Assembly: GCF_016464305.1 (NCBI RefSeq)
Contig: NZ_JAEIOJ010000002.1
Span: forward strand, 186,001 to 250,000
Length of the DNA: 64,000 nucleotides
Direction of reading: 5' to 3'
Source of the DNA: Umezawaea beigongshangensis
Lineage (GTDB): Bacteria > Actinomycetota > Actinomycetes > Mycobacteriales > Pseudonocardiaceae
The position numbers were made by a program, and so were the translations under genes. Below, in pieces: positions 1 to 7,941 of this stretch (positions are counted from its first letter, which is position 1; every line of letters starts with the position of its first letter). Below the pieces are notes generated by a model, which saw nothing but the letters and a program-made list of their open reading frames with translations, was not told where the DNA came from and ran no database searches.

Positions 1-760
1 CCTCCGCGTCGAAGCCCAGCGCCGCGCCCCAGTCCTGCTGGAGCACGCTCACCGGCATCCGCAGCCGGTTCCCGGCCTCCCGGTCGGCCGTGTCGTGCTC
101 GACGTCGACGGAGGCCGACGCCCGGTAGTCCGCGACGATCGAGGTGACGGCCTCGCGGGAGGCCCTCAGGTAGGCCGCCCGGACGTCGGGTGGGATCGCC
201 GCCGGGTCCTTCGTCCAGACGTCGAGGAAGTGGCCGAAGAAATCGTCGGCGCTGCCGGCGATCATGCGCTCGGGCAGGCCGGGCGGCTGGGCCATCAGGT
301 AGAGGTGGAACCCGACGGCGGCCGACGTGCCGCGCATGACCTCCCACGTGTCCAGGGTCGGCAGGACGTCGAGGGACGCCAGGTGCGTGACGGCGTCCGG
401 GTGGTCGAGTCCCGCCCTGATCGCGACGAGCGCGCCGCGGTCGTGCCCGGCCAGCGCGAACCGCTCGTGCCCGAAGGCGCGGGCGACGGCGACGACGTCG
501 GCGGCCATGACGCGCTTGGAGTAGGTCCGCCCGTCGAGGTCGGCCGGCTTGTCGCTGTCGCCGTAGCCGCGCAGGTCCGGCACGATCACGGTGTGGTCGG
601 CGGCGAGGTCCGCGGCGACGTGCCGCCACATCAGGTGGGTCTGCGGGAAGCCGTGCAGCAGCACGATCGGGCTGCCGGAGCCGCCCACGGCGGCGCTGAG
701 CGTCACGTCGCGGGCGACGGGGACGCGCTGGTGGTCGAATCCGGGGATCTTCGGTGTCAC
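1..760 (-). CDS. Alpha/beta hydrolase, haloacetate dehalogenase-like (3' end outside window)
   Basis: Reading from a GTG at 760 on the minus strand gives 253 codons before the window edge. The oxyanion region HGFPQTHLMW (about residues 36-45) is followed by PDLRGYGDSDKP (about 61-72). The nucleophile elbow is GHDRG with Asp at about 107. In this family an Asp nucleophile followed by Arg-Gly is the hallmark of fluoro/haloacetate dehalogenases and related epoxide hydrolases, which displace halide by attack of the Asp carboxylate. The catalytic His lies beyond the window, so the triad cannot be completed. The gene diverges from the SARP regulator at 892, and the shared 130-bp region holds an 11-bp direct repeat. 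The exact substrate is unproven; a general alpha/beta hydrolase or epoxide hydrolase is the alternative. Confidence 0.8.
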   Translation of the reverse strand, partial: MTPKIPGFDHQRVPVARDVTLSAAVGGSGSPIVLLHGFPQTHLMWRHVAADLAADHTVIVPDLRGYGDSDKPADLDGRTYSKRVMAADVVAVARAFGHERFALAGHDRGALVAIRAGLDHPDAVTHLASLDVLPTLDTWEVMRGTSAAVGFHLYLMAQPPGLPERMIAGSADDFFGHFLDVWTKDPAAIPPDVRAAYLRASREAVTSIVADYRASASVDVEHDTADREAGNRLRMPVSVLQQDWGAALGFDAE

Positions 761-810
761 GGTGGTGTCCCTCTCGGTCGGTCCTGGTCGGTGGCCAGCG
801 TGTCCGGCGC

Positions 811-832
811 CGATCAGCAACCGATCAGCACG
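811..832. promoter_or_regulatory. Two 11-bp direct repeats, candidate SARP box
   Basis: CGATCAGCAAC (811-821) is followed immediately by CGATCAGCACG (822-832), so the heptamer-like core recurs at exactly 11 bp. SARP regulators of the AfsR/ActII-ORF4 family bind direct repeats with 11-bp spacing, and the next gene encodes such a protein. A TAGGGT element at 864-869 could be its -10, but it lies about 31 bp from the repeats, farther than in the classic arrangement. Autoregulation is inferred. Confidence 0.4.
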
Positions 833-891
833 CGCTGACCAGGGCGTTCACCGGAGGTCCGGTTAGGGTCTGCGCCGGGAGGTGATCAGCG

Positions 892-3800
892 GTGGTGACG
901 TTCGGCGTGCTCGGTCCGCTGGTGGCGCGCGACGAGCGCGGCCCGGTCGGGCTCCGCGGACCCCGGCACCGGTCGGTGCTGGCCCGGCTGCTGATCGCCC
1001 GGCGCAGGGTCGTCCCGGTCCGGCTGCTCGTGGACGACCTGTGGGACGACCCGCCGGAGGGCGCGGTCGGGGCGGTCCAGACGTTCGTGGCCGCGCTGCG
1101 CCAGGCCGTCGAGCCCGACCGGCCGCCGCGGACGCCCGCCACCCTGCTGGTGACCGAGGCTCCCGGCTACGTGCTGCGGGCCGCGCCCGACGCGGTGGAC
1201 GCCTGGCGCTTCGAGGACGCGCTCGCCGGGGCGGCCGGACTGCTGGCGGCGGACCGGGCCGAGGCGGCGCTGAGCGGGCTGGACGACGCGCTCGCGCTGT
1301 GGCGGGGGCCCGCCTACTCGGAGTTCGCCGAGGAGCACTGGGCGCGGGCCGAGGTCGACCGCCTGCACGAACTGCGGCTGCTCGCGGTGGAGCGGCGCGC
1401 GGAGGCCGCGCTCGCGCTGGGCCGGGCCGACGCCGTGGCCGCCGACCTGCGGGCGCACGTCGCCGATCACCCGTGGCGCGAGCACGCCTGGTGCCTGCTG
1501 GCCCTCGCCCTGTACCGGGCGGGTCGTCAGCGCGACGCCCTCGACGCGCTGCGCACCGCGCGGACGGCCCTGCGCACCGAACTCGGCGTGGACCCCGGCC
1601 CCGAGCTGCGCCGGGTGGAGGCGGACGTCCTCGCGCAGGACCCGCGGCTGAGCGCGCCGGTCGGGCCCGCGGCGCCGGTGCGCGCCGCGCCTCCCGACGT
1701 GCTGGCCCGGCCCGCGCTGGTGGGACGAGCGCAGGAGCTGGCCGTCGCGACCGCCGCGGCGGAGGCCGCGCTGGCCGGTGACCGGCTCGGGCTGGTCCTG
1801 GTGTCCGGTGAGGCCGGTGCGGGCAAGACCGCGTTCGCCGAGGCGCTGACGGCGGCCCTGGCGGCGCGGGGCTGGACCACGGCCGGGGGGCGCGACCCGG
1901 AGCGCGAGGGCGTGCCCGGGGCCTGGCCGTGGACGCAGATCCTCGACGCGCTCGCCGCGGCGGGGCACGCCCCGGCCCCGGCGGCGACCGCGCGGCCGGA
2001 CGGCGCGGAGGACCCCGCGACCGCCCGGTTCCGGGCGCACCGGGCCGTGGTGTCGCACCTGGGCGCCGTCGCCGAACGCGGTCCGCTGCTGCTGGTGCTG
2101 GACGACCTGCACCTGGCGGGCGAGGAGACCCTGGCGCTGCTGGCGACGCTGATCGGCGAGCCGCCCGCGCGGCCGGTGCTCCTGGTGGGGACGTTCCGCA
2201 CCACCGGCGTCTCCCCCGGTCTCGCCGCGCTGCTGGGCCGCGCCGCTCGCGCCGAGCCCGTCCGGATCTACCTCGGCGAGCTGCCGGAGGCGGCGGTCGG
2301 CGAGCTCGTGCGGGCCACCACCTCCCGCGAGGTGGCCGGGGACACCGTGCGGGTGATCCGGGAGCGCAGCGGCGGCAACCCCTTCTTCGTGCGCGAGCTG
2401 GCGCGGCTGTTCGACGCCGAGGGCGACTGCGCGCTGTCCGCCGTGCCCGCCGGGGTGCGCGACGTGATCCGGTACCGGCTCTCCGCCCTGCCGGAGGCGG
2501 CTCGCACGGTCCTGCAGAGGGCCGCGGTGATCGGCCGGGACGTGGACCTGGACCTGCTGGTGCCGCTGGCCGGGGACGAGGACCTGGTGCTCGACGCGGT
2601 GGACTCCGCGCTGCTCCTGGGCTTCCTGGTCGAGTCGGGGGGTGACCCGCCCCGGTTCGCGCACGCCCTGGTGCGGGACACGCTGTACGAGGACGTGTCC
2701 GGGACGCGGCGGGCGCGCTGGCACGCCGCCGTGGCCGACGCGCTCGAAGACCTGCGCCCCGACGACGTCGACGCCCTCGCGCACCACCTCCTGCTGGCGG
2801 GGAGCCGGTCCACGGCGGCGCGCGCCGCCCGCTACGCGGGGCTGGCCGCCGGGCGGGCGGAGCGCCGGTTCGCGCCGCACGAGGCCGCGCGGCTGTGGCG
2901 GGCGGCGATCACCGCGCACGACCGGGTCGGCACCGGCGACGCGCGAGCACGGCTGGACCTGGTCACGGGCCTGGTGCGGGCGCTGGCGGTGACCGGGGAC
3001 CTGGAGAGCGCGCGGCGGCACCGCGCCGAGGCGATCACCGAGGCCGGGAGGCTCGGGGACGCCGAGCTGACGGCCGGGGTGATCGGCGCGTTCGACGTGC
3101 CGGGGATCTGGACGGTCAACGACGACCCGGAGCTGGCCGAGCACGTCGTCGCGGTGGCCGAGCGCACGCTCGCCGCCCTGCCGGGGCACCTGCTCGCCGA
3201 ACGGAGCCGCCTGCTCGGCACGATCGCGATGGAGCTGCGCGGCACCCGGTCGGCGCGGGGGCGCGAGGCCGCGCAGGAGGCGGAGCGCATCGCCCGCGAG
3301 CTCGGGAGTCCGGCGCTGCTGGCGTTCGCGCTGAACGGCCGGTTCATGCACACCTTCCACCGCACCGGGCTCGCGCCGCGGCGTGCCGAGATCGGCCGGG
3401 AACTGGTCGCGCTGGCCGCCGAGCACGACCTGGTGACGTTCGCGGTGCTGGGCCACCTCGTGCTGGTCCAGTCGCACTCGGCGCTGGCGGAGTTCACCGC
3501 GGCCGACGAGCACGCGGCCGCCGCGGACCTGCTCGCCGAGCAGCACGGGCTGCCGGTGGTGGGGGTGTTCACCGAGTGGTACGCGGCGCTCCGGCTGGCC
3601 GCGGCGGGACGCGGCGGGGCCGAGGCCGCCTACCGCGCCGCCGCCGCGCGGCTCGACGGCACCGGCATGCGGGGCGTGGAGGTGGGGACCCTGCCGCTGG
3701 CCCTGCTGTGCCTGCGGATGCGCGACGGCGCACCGGCCGACGTGGACCTGAACGCGGACTGGGGCCCGCACCTGGACTGGGTCCGTCCGCTGGGGCTGCT

Positions 3801-4122
3801 GACCGCCGGGAACCGCGCCGGAGCGCTGGCCGCGCTGCGAGCGGTTCCGGACACCCCCGGCGACCTACTCGCGGAGGTGCGGTTGTGCCTGCTGGCGGAG
3901 GCGGCGCTGGGGCTGCGCGACCGGTCTGCGCTGGCGCGCGCCCACGCCGAACTGCTGCCCGCAGCCGGGGAGCTCGCGGGCGCGGGCAGCGGCCTGGTCA
4001 CCCTGGGGCCGGTGGCCGGGCGCCTCGCCCGCCTGGCCACCGCGCTCGGCCGTCCGGCGGAGGCGCGGGAGCACCGGCGCCGCGCCGACGAGATCGCCGG
4101 ACGAGCGTCCGCGGCGCGCTGA
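892..4122 (+). CDS. AfsR/SARP-family transcriptional regulator with BTAD and AAA ATPase domains
   Basis: A 1076-residue regulator. The N-terminus (about 1-95) is an OmpR-type winged helix of the SARP class. It is followed by a bacterial transcriptional activation domain rich in TPR-like helices (about 100-245). Next comes an AAA/NTPase region with Walker A SGEAGAGKT (about residues 305-313) and a hydrophobic LLLVLDDLHLAG Walker B-like stretch (about 400). The C-terminal half is TPR-like alpha-helical sequence. Start GTG at 892 (another GTG follows directly) is preceded by GGGAGG at the right distance. Proteins of this architecture sense nucleotide or effector and switch on secondary metabolism or nearby genes. 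No receiver domain is present. The target could be the divergent dehalogenase, the gene itself, or a distant cluster. Confidence 0.9.
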   Translation: MVTFGVLGPLVARDERGPVGLRGPRHRSVLARLLIARRRVVPVRLLVDDLWDDPPEGAVGAVQTFVAALRQAVEPDRPPRTPATLLVTEAPGYVLRAAPDAVDAWRFEDALAGAAGLLAADRAEAALSGLDDALALWRGPAYSEFAEEHWARAEVDRLHELRLLAVERRAEAALALGRADAVAADLRAHVADHPWREHAWCLLALALYRAGRQRDALDALRTARTALRTELGVDPGPELRRVEADVLAQDPRLSAPVGPAAPVRAAPPDVLARPALVGRAQELAVATAAAEAALAGDRLGLVLVSGEAGAGKTAFAEALTAALAARGWTTAGGRDPEREGVPGAWPWTQILDALAAAGHAPAPAATARPDGAEDPATARFRAHRAVVSHLGAVAERGPLLLVLDDLHLAGEETLALLATLIGEPPARPVLLVGTFRTTGVSPGLAALLGRAARAEPVRIYLGELPEAAVGELVRATTSREVAGDTVRVIRERSGGNPFFVRELARLFDAEGDCALSAVPAGVRDVIRYRLSALPEAARTVLQRAAVIGRDVDLDLLVPLAGDEDLVLDAVDSALLLGFLVESGGDPPRFAHALVRDTLYEDVSGTRRARWHAAVADALEDLRPDDVDALAHHLLLAGSRSTAARAARYAGLAAGRAERRFAPHEAARLWRAAITAHDRVGTGDARARLDLVTGLVRALAVTGDLESARRHRAEAITEAGRLGDAELTAGVIGAFDVPGIWTVNDDPELAEHVVAVAERTLAALPGHLLAERSRLLGTIAMELRGTRSARGREAAQEAERIARELGSPALLAFALNGRFMHTFHRTGLAPRRAEIGRELVALAAEHDLVTFAVLGHLVLVQSHSALAEFTAADEHAAAADLLAEQHGLPVVGVFTEWYAALRLAAAGRGGAEAAYRAAAARLDGTGMRGVEVGTLPLALLCLRMRDGAPADVDLNADWGPHLDWVRPLGLLTAGNRAGALAALRAVPDTPGDLLAEVRLCLLAEAALGLRDRSALARAHAELLPAAGELAGAGSGLVTLGPVAGRLARLATALGRPAEAREHRRRADEIAGRASAAR

Positions 4123-4181
4123 CGGCGAACGATCCCCAGGCCTCCGGCGAAGCCGCGTCCACCACCCGCCGACGTCGATGT

Positions 4182-4236
4182 GCTTCGAACTCGAAGCGTG
4201 CTATGGTCTCCATGTACTTCAAATTCGAAGTACATG
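4182..4236. promoter_or_regulatory. Two nested palindromes, MarR-type operator candidate
   Basis: Positions 4182-4197 form a perfect palindrome with arms GCTTCGA/TCGAAGC around AC. Positions 4211-4236 form a second one with 10-bp arms CATGTACTTC/GAAGTACATG around a 6-bp centre. Both are built on CTTCGAA-like half sites, the kind bound by MarR-family homodimers. A TATGGT hexamer (4203-4208) lies between them and could be the -10 of the oxidoreductase promoter, so a bound repressor would block transcription. No marR gene is adjacent, so the regulator would act from elsewhere. Confidence 0.6.
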
Positions 4237-4238
4237 CG

Positions 4239-4260
4239 CCGGTGTCCCGCTGGACACCGG
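4239..4260 (+). other. Leader hairpin
   Basis: A 9-bp perfect stem (CCGGTGTCC/GGACACCGG) with a 4-nt loop sits in the presumed 5' leader, ending 21 nt before the GTG of the oxidoreductase and just ahead of its ribosome-binding site GGAGG (4271-4275). It may affect transcript stability or translation; this is inference. Confidence 0.4.
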
Positions 4261-4281
4261 CTCCGCACCAGGAGGCATCTC

Positions 4282-5214
4282 GTGAAGGCAGTCCGCTACC
4301 ACCGCCACGGCGACGTCGACGTCCTCCAGCACGAGGACGTCGAGCGGCCGGTCCCCGGCGCGGGCCAGGTCCTCGTCCGGGTCGCGGCCACGTCGTTCAA
4401 CCCGGTCGACGCCGGCATCCGCGCCGGGCACCTCCAGCAGGTCTTCCCCCTGCACTTCCCGCACGTGCCCGGCATCGACGTGGCCGGAACGGTCGCCGAG
4501 CTGGGCGACGGCGCGACCGGCTGGGCCGTCGGCGACACCGTCGTCGGGTTCCTGCCGATGAACGAGGACGGTGCCGCGGCGGAGTTCGTGCTGGCACCCG
4601 CCGACGTGCTGGCCGCCGCGCCGAGCACCGTCCCCCTCGCCGACGCAGCGGCGCTGCCCGCGGTGGGGCTCACCGCGTGGCAGGCCCTGTTCGAGCACGC
4701 CGACCTGCGGGAGGGGCAGCGCGTCCTCGTCAACGGCGCGGGAGGTGCGGTCGGCGGCTACGCCGTGCAGCTCGCGAAGCGGGCCGGGGCGTTCGTCGTC
4801 GCGACCGCCGCTCCGCGCAGCGCCGACCGGGTCCGGTCGGCCGGTGCCGACGAGGTCGTCGACCGCACCACGACCGCGGTGACCGACGCGGTCACCGAGC
4901 CGGTCGACGTCGTGCTGAACCTCGCCCCCGTGACCGGGGAGGAGGTGGCGGCGCTGGTGGGCCTCGTGCGTCCCGGCGGTGTGCTCGTCTCGACCACCGC
5001 CCCCGCACCGGCGGACACCGAGCGCGGCGTCCGCACGAGCAGCGTGTTCGTGCGCGGCGACGCCGCTCAGCTCGCCGGTCTGGTCGCGCTGGTCGACGCC
5101 GGTGAGCTGCGCGTCCACGTGGGGGCCAGGCGACCGCTGGCCGACCTCGCCGCCGTGCACGAGCAGAGCGTCACCGGAGGGCTCGACGGCAAGGTCGTCC
5201 TGATCCCCGGCTGA
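4282..5214 (+). CDS. NADP-dependent quinone oxidoreductase-like MDR protein
   Basis: The GTG at 4282, seven bases after GGAGG, gives 310 residues starting MKAVRYHRHGDVDVL. A longer frame upstream would run through the operator and is rejected. The protein has a GroES-like N-terminal half and a Rossmann half with VLVNGAGGAVGGYAVQLAK (about residues 150-170). It lacks the zinc-ligand cysteine clusters, as expected for zeta-crystallin/quinone reductase members of the medium-chain dehydrogenase superfamily. Such enzymes reduce quinones or enones with NAD(P)H. Placement behind the double palindrome suggests induction by an electrophile or aromatic ligand. The degenerate Atu4866-like gene converges on it. 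Confidence 0.85.
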   Translation: MKAVRYHRHGDVDVLQHEDVERPVPGAGQVLVRVAATSFNPVDAGIRAGHLQQVFPLHFPHVPGIDVAGTVAELGDGATGWAVGDTVVGFLPMNEDGAAAEFVLAPADVLAAAPSTVPLADAAALPAVGLTAWQALFEHADLREGQRVLVNGAGGAVGGYAVQLAKRAGAFVVATAAPRSADRVRSAGADEVVDRTTTAVTDAVTEPVDVVLNLAPVTGEEVAALVGLVRPGGVLVSTTAPAPADTERGVRTSSVFVRGDAAQLAGLVALVDAGELRVHVGARRPLADLAAVHEQSVTGGLDGKVVLIPG

Positions 5215-5792
5215 GTCCGGCCCGACCGTCCGCGGCGGACACGCGGCGGGCACGCGGCGGCCGAGCGAGCAGCGGTACCCGGCGAGGTGCAGGACGCCGT
5301 CGGAGAACTCGCCGAACGCCCAGAAGCCCTGGTCGTCCAGGTAGTCGATCCGGTCGCCGGCGATCCGGTAGCGGCCCCGGCAGGCGCTGTCGCGGTCGCC
5401 GCGGGCCTCCTCGTAGCGACCGTCGGGCAGGAGCTGCTGGCGCACGAAGCCGTTCTCGTCCACCCACGTGCCGAGGTACCGGTGATCGGCCGGGACGACG
5501 CCGGCCGGGGAGCCGGGCGTGAGCGTGTCGGTGGAGCCGCCCGCGAAGTCCACCGACGAGGGCAGGACCACGCTCCCGGCGCAGTCGACCACGATCACGC
5601 CGTCGTCCTCGGCCGCCGTGAGCAGGCCGGGACCGACGCCGGCGATCACCGGGCCGACGATCAGCACGTCGGCGCGCTCCCAGTCCCCCAGCAGCGGGTT
5701 CGCCGTGACGACCGTGCGCCGGTGAGCAGCAGCGGCCTGCCGCTGTCGGCCCCGGTGGCGTCGAGCACGTCCTCGGTGCGGTGCGTGGTCAC
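5215..5792 (-). pseudogene. Frameshifted Atu4866-family protein with amidohydrolase-like N-terminus
   Basis: From GTG 5792 the frame encodes a typical start ending ...GRPLLLTGA, then shifts near 5712-5716. One missing base separates it from the downstream frame that continues TANPLLGDWERADVLIVGP and then the Atu4866-type core YLGTWVDENGFVRQQLLPDG and GRYRIAGDRIDYLDDQGF. The first part resembles the metal-dependent amidohydrolase N-terminal beta domain often attached to this small beta-rich domain. After the core there is no stop before the antisense overlap with the oxidoreductase at 4282-5214, where the family normally ends. Both defects suggest a decayed gene, though a sequencing indel cannot be excluded. 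Exact 3' boundary uncertain. Confidence 0.6.
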
Positions 5793-5973
5793 GATCCGTC
5801 CCCCCGATCCCGGTGCCGCGCCGTTCGCGGCCCCTGGGACGAGACCGCGGGAACCGGTGAGGGGCGACCAGGCCGCTGGTGTCCCTGGTGCGGCGCACCC
5901 GCTCCCGCTGCGGGAGCGCGCCGGACGTGCTCAGCTCGACGCGCAGCGGACGCGAGCGGTGGAGGGCGTGGTC

Positions 5974-7539
5974 GTGGAGCAGGTGGTCGTCGTCGTGGTG
6001 CTCATGGTGGCCGCGGTCGTCCTGGTGGGCGTCGGCGAGCGGGTGCGGCTGCCGTGGCCGGTGCTGATGGTCGTGCTGACGGCGGCGGCGGCGTTCGTGC
6101 CCGGCCTGCCGACGCTGCACGTGGACTCCGAGCTGATCCTGCCGCTGTTCCTGCCACCGCTGCTGTGGGCGGTGGCGCGTCGGACGTCGTGGTCGCTGTT
6201 CCGCGCGCGGTGGCGCACCGTCGTCGGGCTGGCCGTCGCGCTGGTCGCGGCGACGGCCGCGGTCGCCGCGGGCACCGCGTGGGTGCTCGTGCCGGGGATC
6301 AGCGTCGCGGCGGCCGTCGCGCTGGGCGCGGTCGTGGCGCCGCCCGACCCGGTCGCGGTGGAGGCGGTCGCCGGGCCGGTGCGCGTCCCGCGCCGGCTGA
6401 TCGGCGTGCTCCAGACGGAGGGGCTGTTCAACGACGCGGTGGCGCTGGTGACCTTCCAGAGCGCCGTGGCGGTGGCCGTCAGCGGCACCCCGACCAGCGT
6501 CGGCGAGCAGGCGGTCCGCCTGGCGTGGGCGCTGGTCGTCGCGGTCGCGGTCGGGTTCGGGGCGGCGTGGGCGGCCTCGTTCCTGCTGCGGCGGGCGGCC
6601 GATCCGGCCGCCGGAGCGGGGCTGACCCTCGTGGTGCCGTTCGCGGTGTACCTGGCGGCGGAGTCCGCCGGGGGCTCCGGGGTCGTCGCCGTGGTGATCG
6701 CCGCGTTGCAGCTGGACCGCGCCGCCGAAGACGAGTCCAGCGAGCGCCTCGTGGGCGCCGCGTTCTGGCGGGTGCTGGAACTGCTGATCACGGGGGTGGC
6801 GTTCGGGCTCATCGGGCTGCGGCTGCGCGAGGTGGTGGACGACGCGGGCGACCAGCTCGTCACCACGGTCCTGCACGGACTCGTCGTCGCGGGGGTGGTC
6901 GTCGCGCTGCGCACGGCGTGGATGTTCGCGACGGCGCTGGTGCTGCGCCGCTCGACCGACCCGGACCGCGCACCGCGCACCGGCGGCGAGGCCGTCGTGC
7001 TGGCGTGGAGCGGGATGCGGGGGCTCGTCACGCTCGCCCTGGCGCTGAGCCTGCCCGCGGAGGGCTTCCCCGCGCGCACGGAGATCGTCGTGATCGCCGT
7101 GGTGGTGCTGCTCGTGACCCTGGTCGGCCAGGGTCTGACCCTGCCGCTGGTCGTGCGCCTCACCGGGGTGGAGGCGTGCGCCGACGCCGAGAACGAGGCG
7201 GAGGGCGCGCTCGCCCTGCGGGCGCAGGACGCGGCGGTCGTCGCCGTGCGGCAGCACGAGCTGCGCGAGCAGATCCCCGAGGACGTCCTGCAGTGGCTGA
7301 TCTCGCGCTTCGCGACCCTGCGCGCCGACGTGGCGGCGCACTCGCCGGAACCGGAGGGCCGCCGCCGGGCCGCGGAGCTGCGCGAACGCCGCCGCGTCCT
7401 GGAGCGCGTGCACGCCGACGCCCTGTCGGCCGCCCGTCGCGAGGTGCTGGCGGCCCGCACGGAGCGCGGCACCGACCCGGCCGCGGCCGACCGCGTCCTG
7501 CGCCGCCTGGACCTGCAAGCGGTGGCCCTGCCCCGCTGA
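5974..7539 (+). CDS. CPA1-family Na+/H+ (or K+/H+) antiporter
   Basis: GTG 5974, seven bases after GGAGGG (5961-5966), gives 521 residues; longer upstream readings lack a ribosome site. About 10-12 hydrophobic segments cover residues 5-400. They include the VVAPPDPVAVEA region and the QTEGLFNDAVALV segment with its conserved charged residues for cation exchange. The cytoplasmic tail (about 405-521) is charged and helical, with many Arg/Glu residues, and probably regulates the transporter. Length and motifs match actinobacterial NhaP-like antiporters, which use the proton gradient to extrude monovalent cations for pH and salt homeostasis. It stands alone, followed by short tandem repeats. Confidence 0.9.
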   Translation: MEQVVVVVVLMVAAVVLVGVGERVRLPWPVLMVVLTAAAAFVPGLPTLHVDSELILPLFLPPLLWAVARRTSWSLFRARWRTVVGLAVALVAATAAVAAGTAWVLVPGISVAAAVALGAVVAPPDPVAVEAVAGPVRVPRRLIGVLQTEGLFNDAVALVTFQSAVAVAVSGTPTSVGEQAVRLAWALVVAVAVGFGAAWAASFLLRRAADPAAGAGLTLVVPFAVYLAAESAGGSGVVAVVIAALQLDRAAEDESSERLVGAAFWRVLELLITGVAFGLIGLRLREVVDDAGDQLVTTVLHGLVVAGVVVALRTAWMFATALVLRRSTDPDRAPRTGGEAVVLAWSGMRGLVTLALALSLPAEGFPARTEIVVIAVVVLLVTLVGQGLTLPLVVRLTGVEACADAENEAEGALALRAQDAAVVAVRQHELREQIPEDVLQWLISRFATLRADVAAHSPEPEGRRRAAELRERRRVLERVHADALSAARREVLAARTERGTDPAAADRVLRRLDLQAVALPR

Positions 7540-7545
7540 TCCCGC

Positions 7546-7599
7546 GAGTTGAGCGTTCGAGCACCACGAGTGGAGCGTTCGGACACCACGAGTGGAGCG
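7546..7599. repeat. 22-bp short tandem repeat, about 2.5 copies
   Basis: Units starting GAGT[T/G]GAGCGTTCG at 7546-7567 and 7568-7589 differ at three or four positions and are followed by a partial third copy (7590-7599). The array fills the gap between the antiporter and the convergent STAS gene. It is not a strong hairpin, so a terminator role is unclear. Confidence 0.7.
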
Positions 7600-7605
7600 C
7601 CGGGC

Positions 7606-7941
7606 TCACGCCTCGCGGGGGTCGGCGCCCGAGTCGGTGGTGAAGACCTGGTCCAGACCGACGACGCGCAGCATCCGGACGAGGTGGTCCGGCACGCCCG
7701 CCAGCACGAGGTCGGCGTTCACGGCCCGCGCGCGGTTGTGGGCGACGACCAGCGCCGTGATGCCGCTGGAGTCGCAGAAGGTGACGCCGGACAGGTCGAG
7801 GACCAGCCGCCAGCCCGGTCCCAGCGCGAGCGCGTCCAGGGCGGAGCGCACCCGATCGGCCGTGCTGAGGTCGAGCTCCCCGGCCAGCGCCAGCACGCTG
7901 CCGGTGCCGCTGGTGCGGGCGGTGGTGACGAGGTCGCTCAC
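7606..7941 (-). CDS. rsbV: Anti-sigma factor antagonist, STAS domain (RsbV-like)
   Basis: A 111-residue single STAS domain. The sequence LDLSGVTFCDSSGI (about 48-61) carries the Ser (about 58) that an anti-sigma kinase phosphorylates in RsbV/SpoIIAA proteins. Unphosphorylated antagonist binds the anti-sigma kinase and frees the sigma factor. Its ATG overlaps the TGA of the upstream phosphatase gene by four bases, so the two are translationally coupled. The PP2C protein next to it is the natural enzyme to dephosphorylate it. The cognate kinase and sigma factor are not in the window. The symbol reflects role and context, not verified orthology. Confidence 0.85.
   Translation of the reverse strand: MSDLVTTARTSGTGSVLALAGELDLSTADRVRSALDALALGPGWRLVLDLSGVTFCDSSGITALVVAHNRARAVNADLVLAGVPDHLVRMLRVVGLDQVFTTDSGADPREA

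Noticed and set aside
886-3771. 961-codon open frame antisense to the SARP regulator
   Set aside because: Arg/Gly/His/Gln-rich low-complexity translation, no domain, no ribosome site; the plus strand carries an unambiguous regulator. A shadow of GC-rich codon bias.
4219-7518. Long minus-strand frame across the oxidoreductase, the Atu4866 remnant and the antiporter
   Set aside because: Only the short Atu4866-like core (about 5215-5715) resembles a protein; the rest is antisense shadow.
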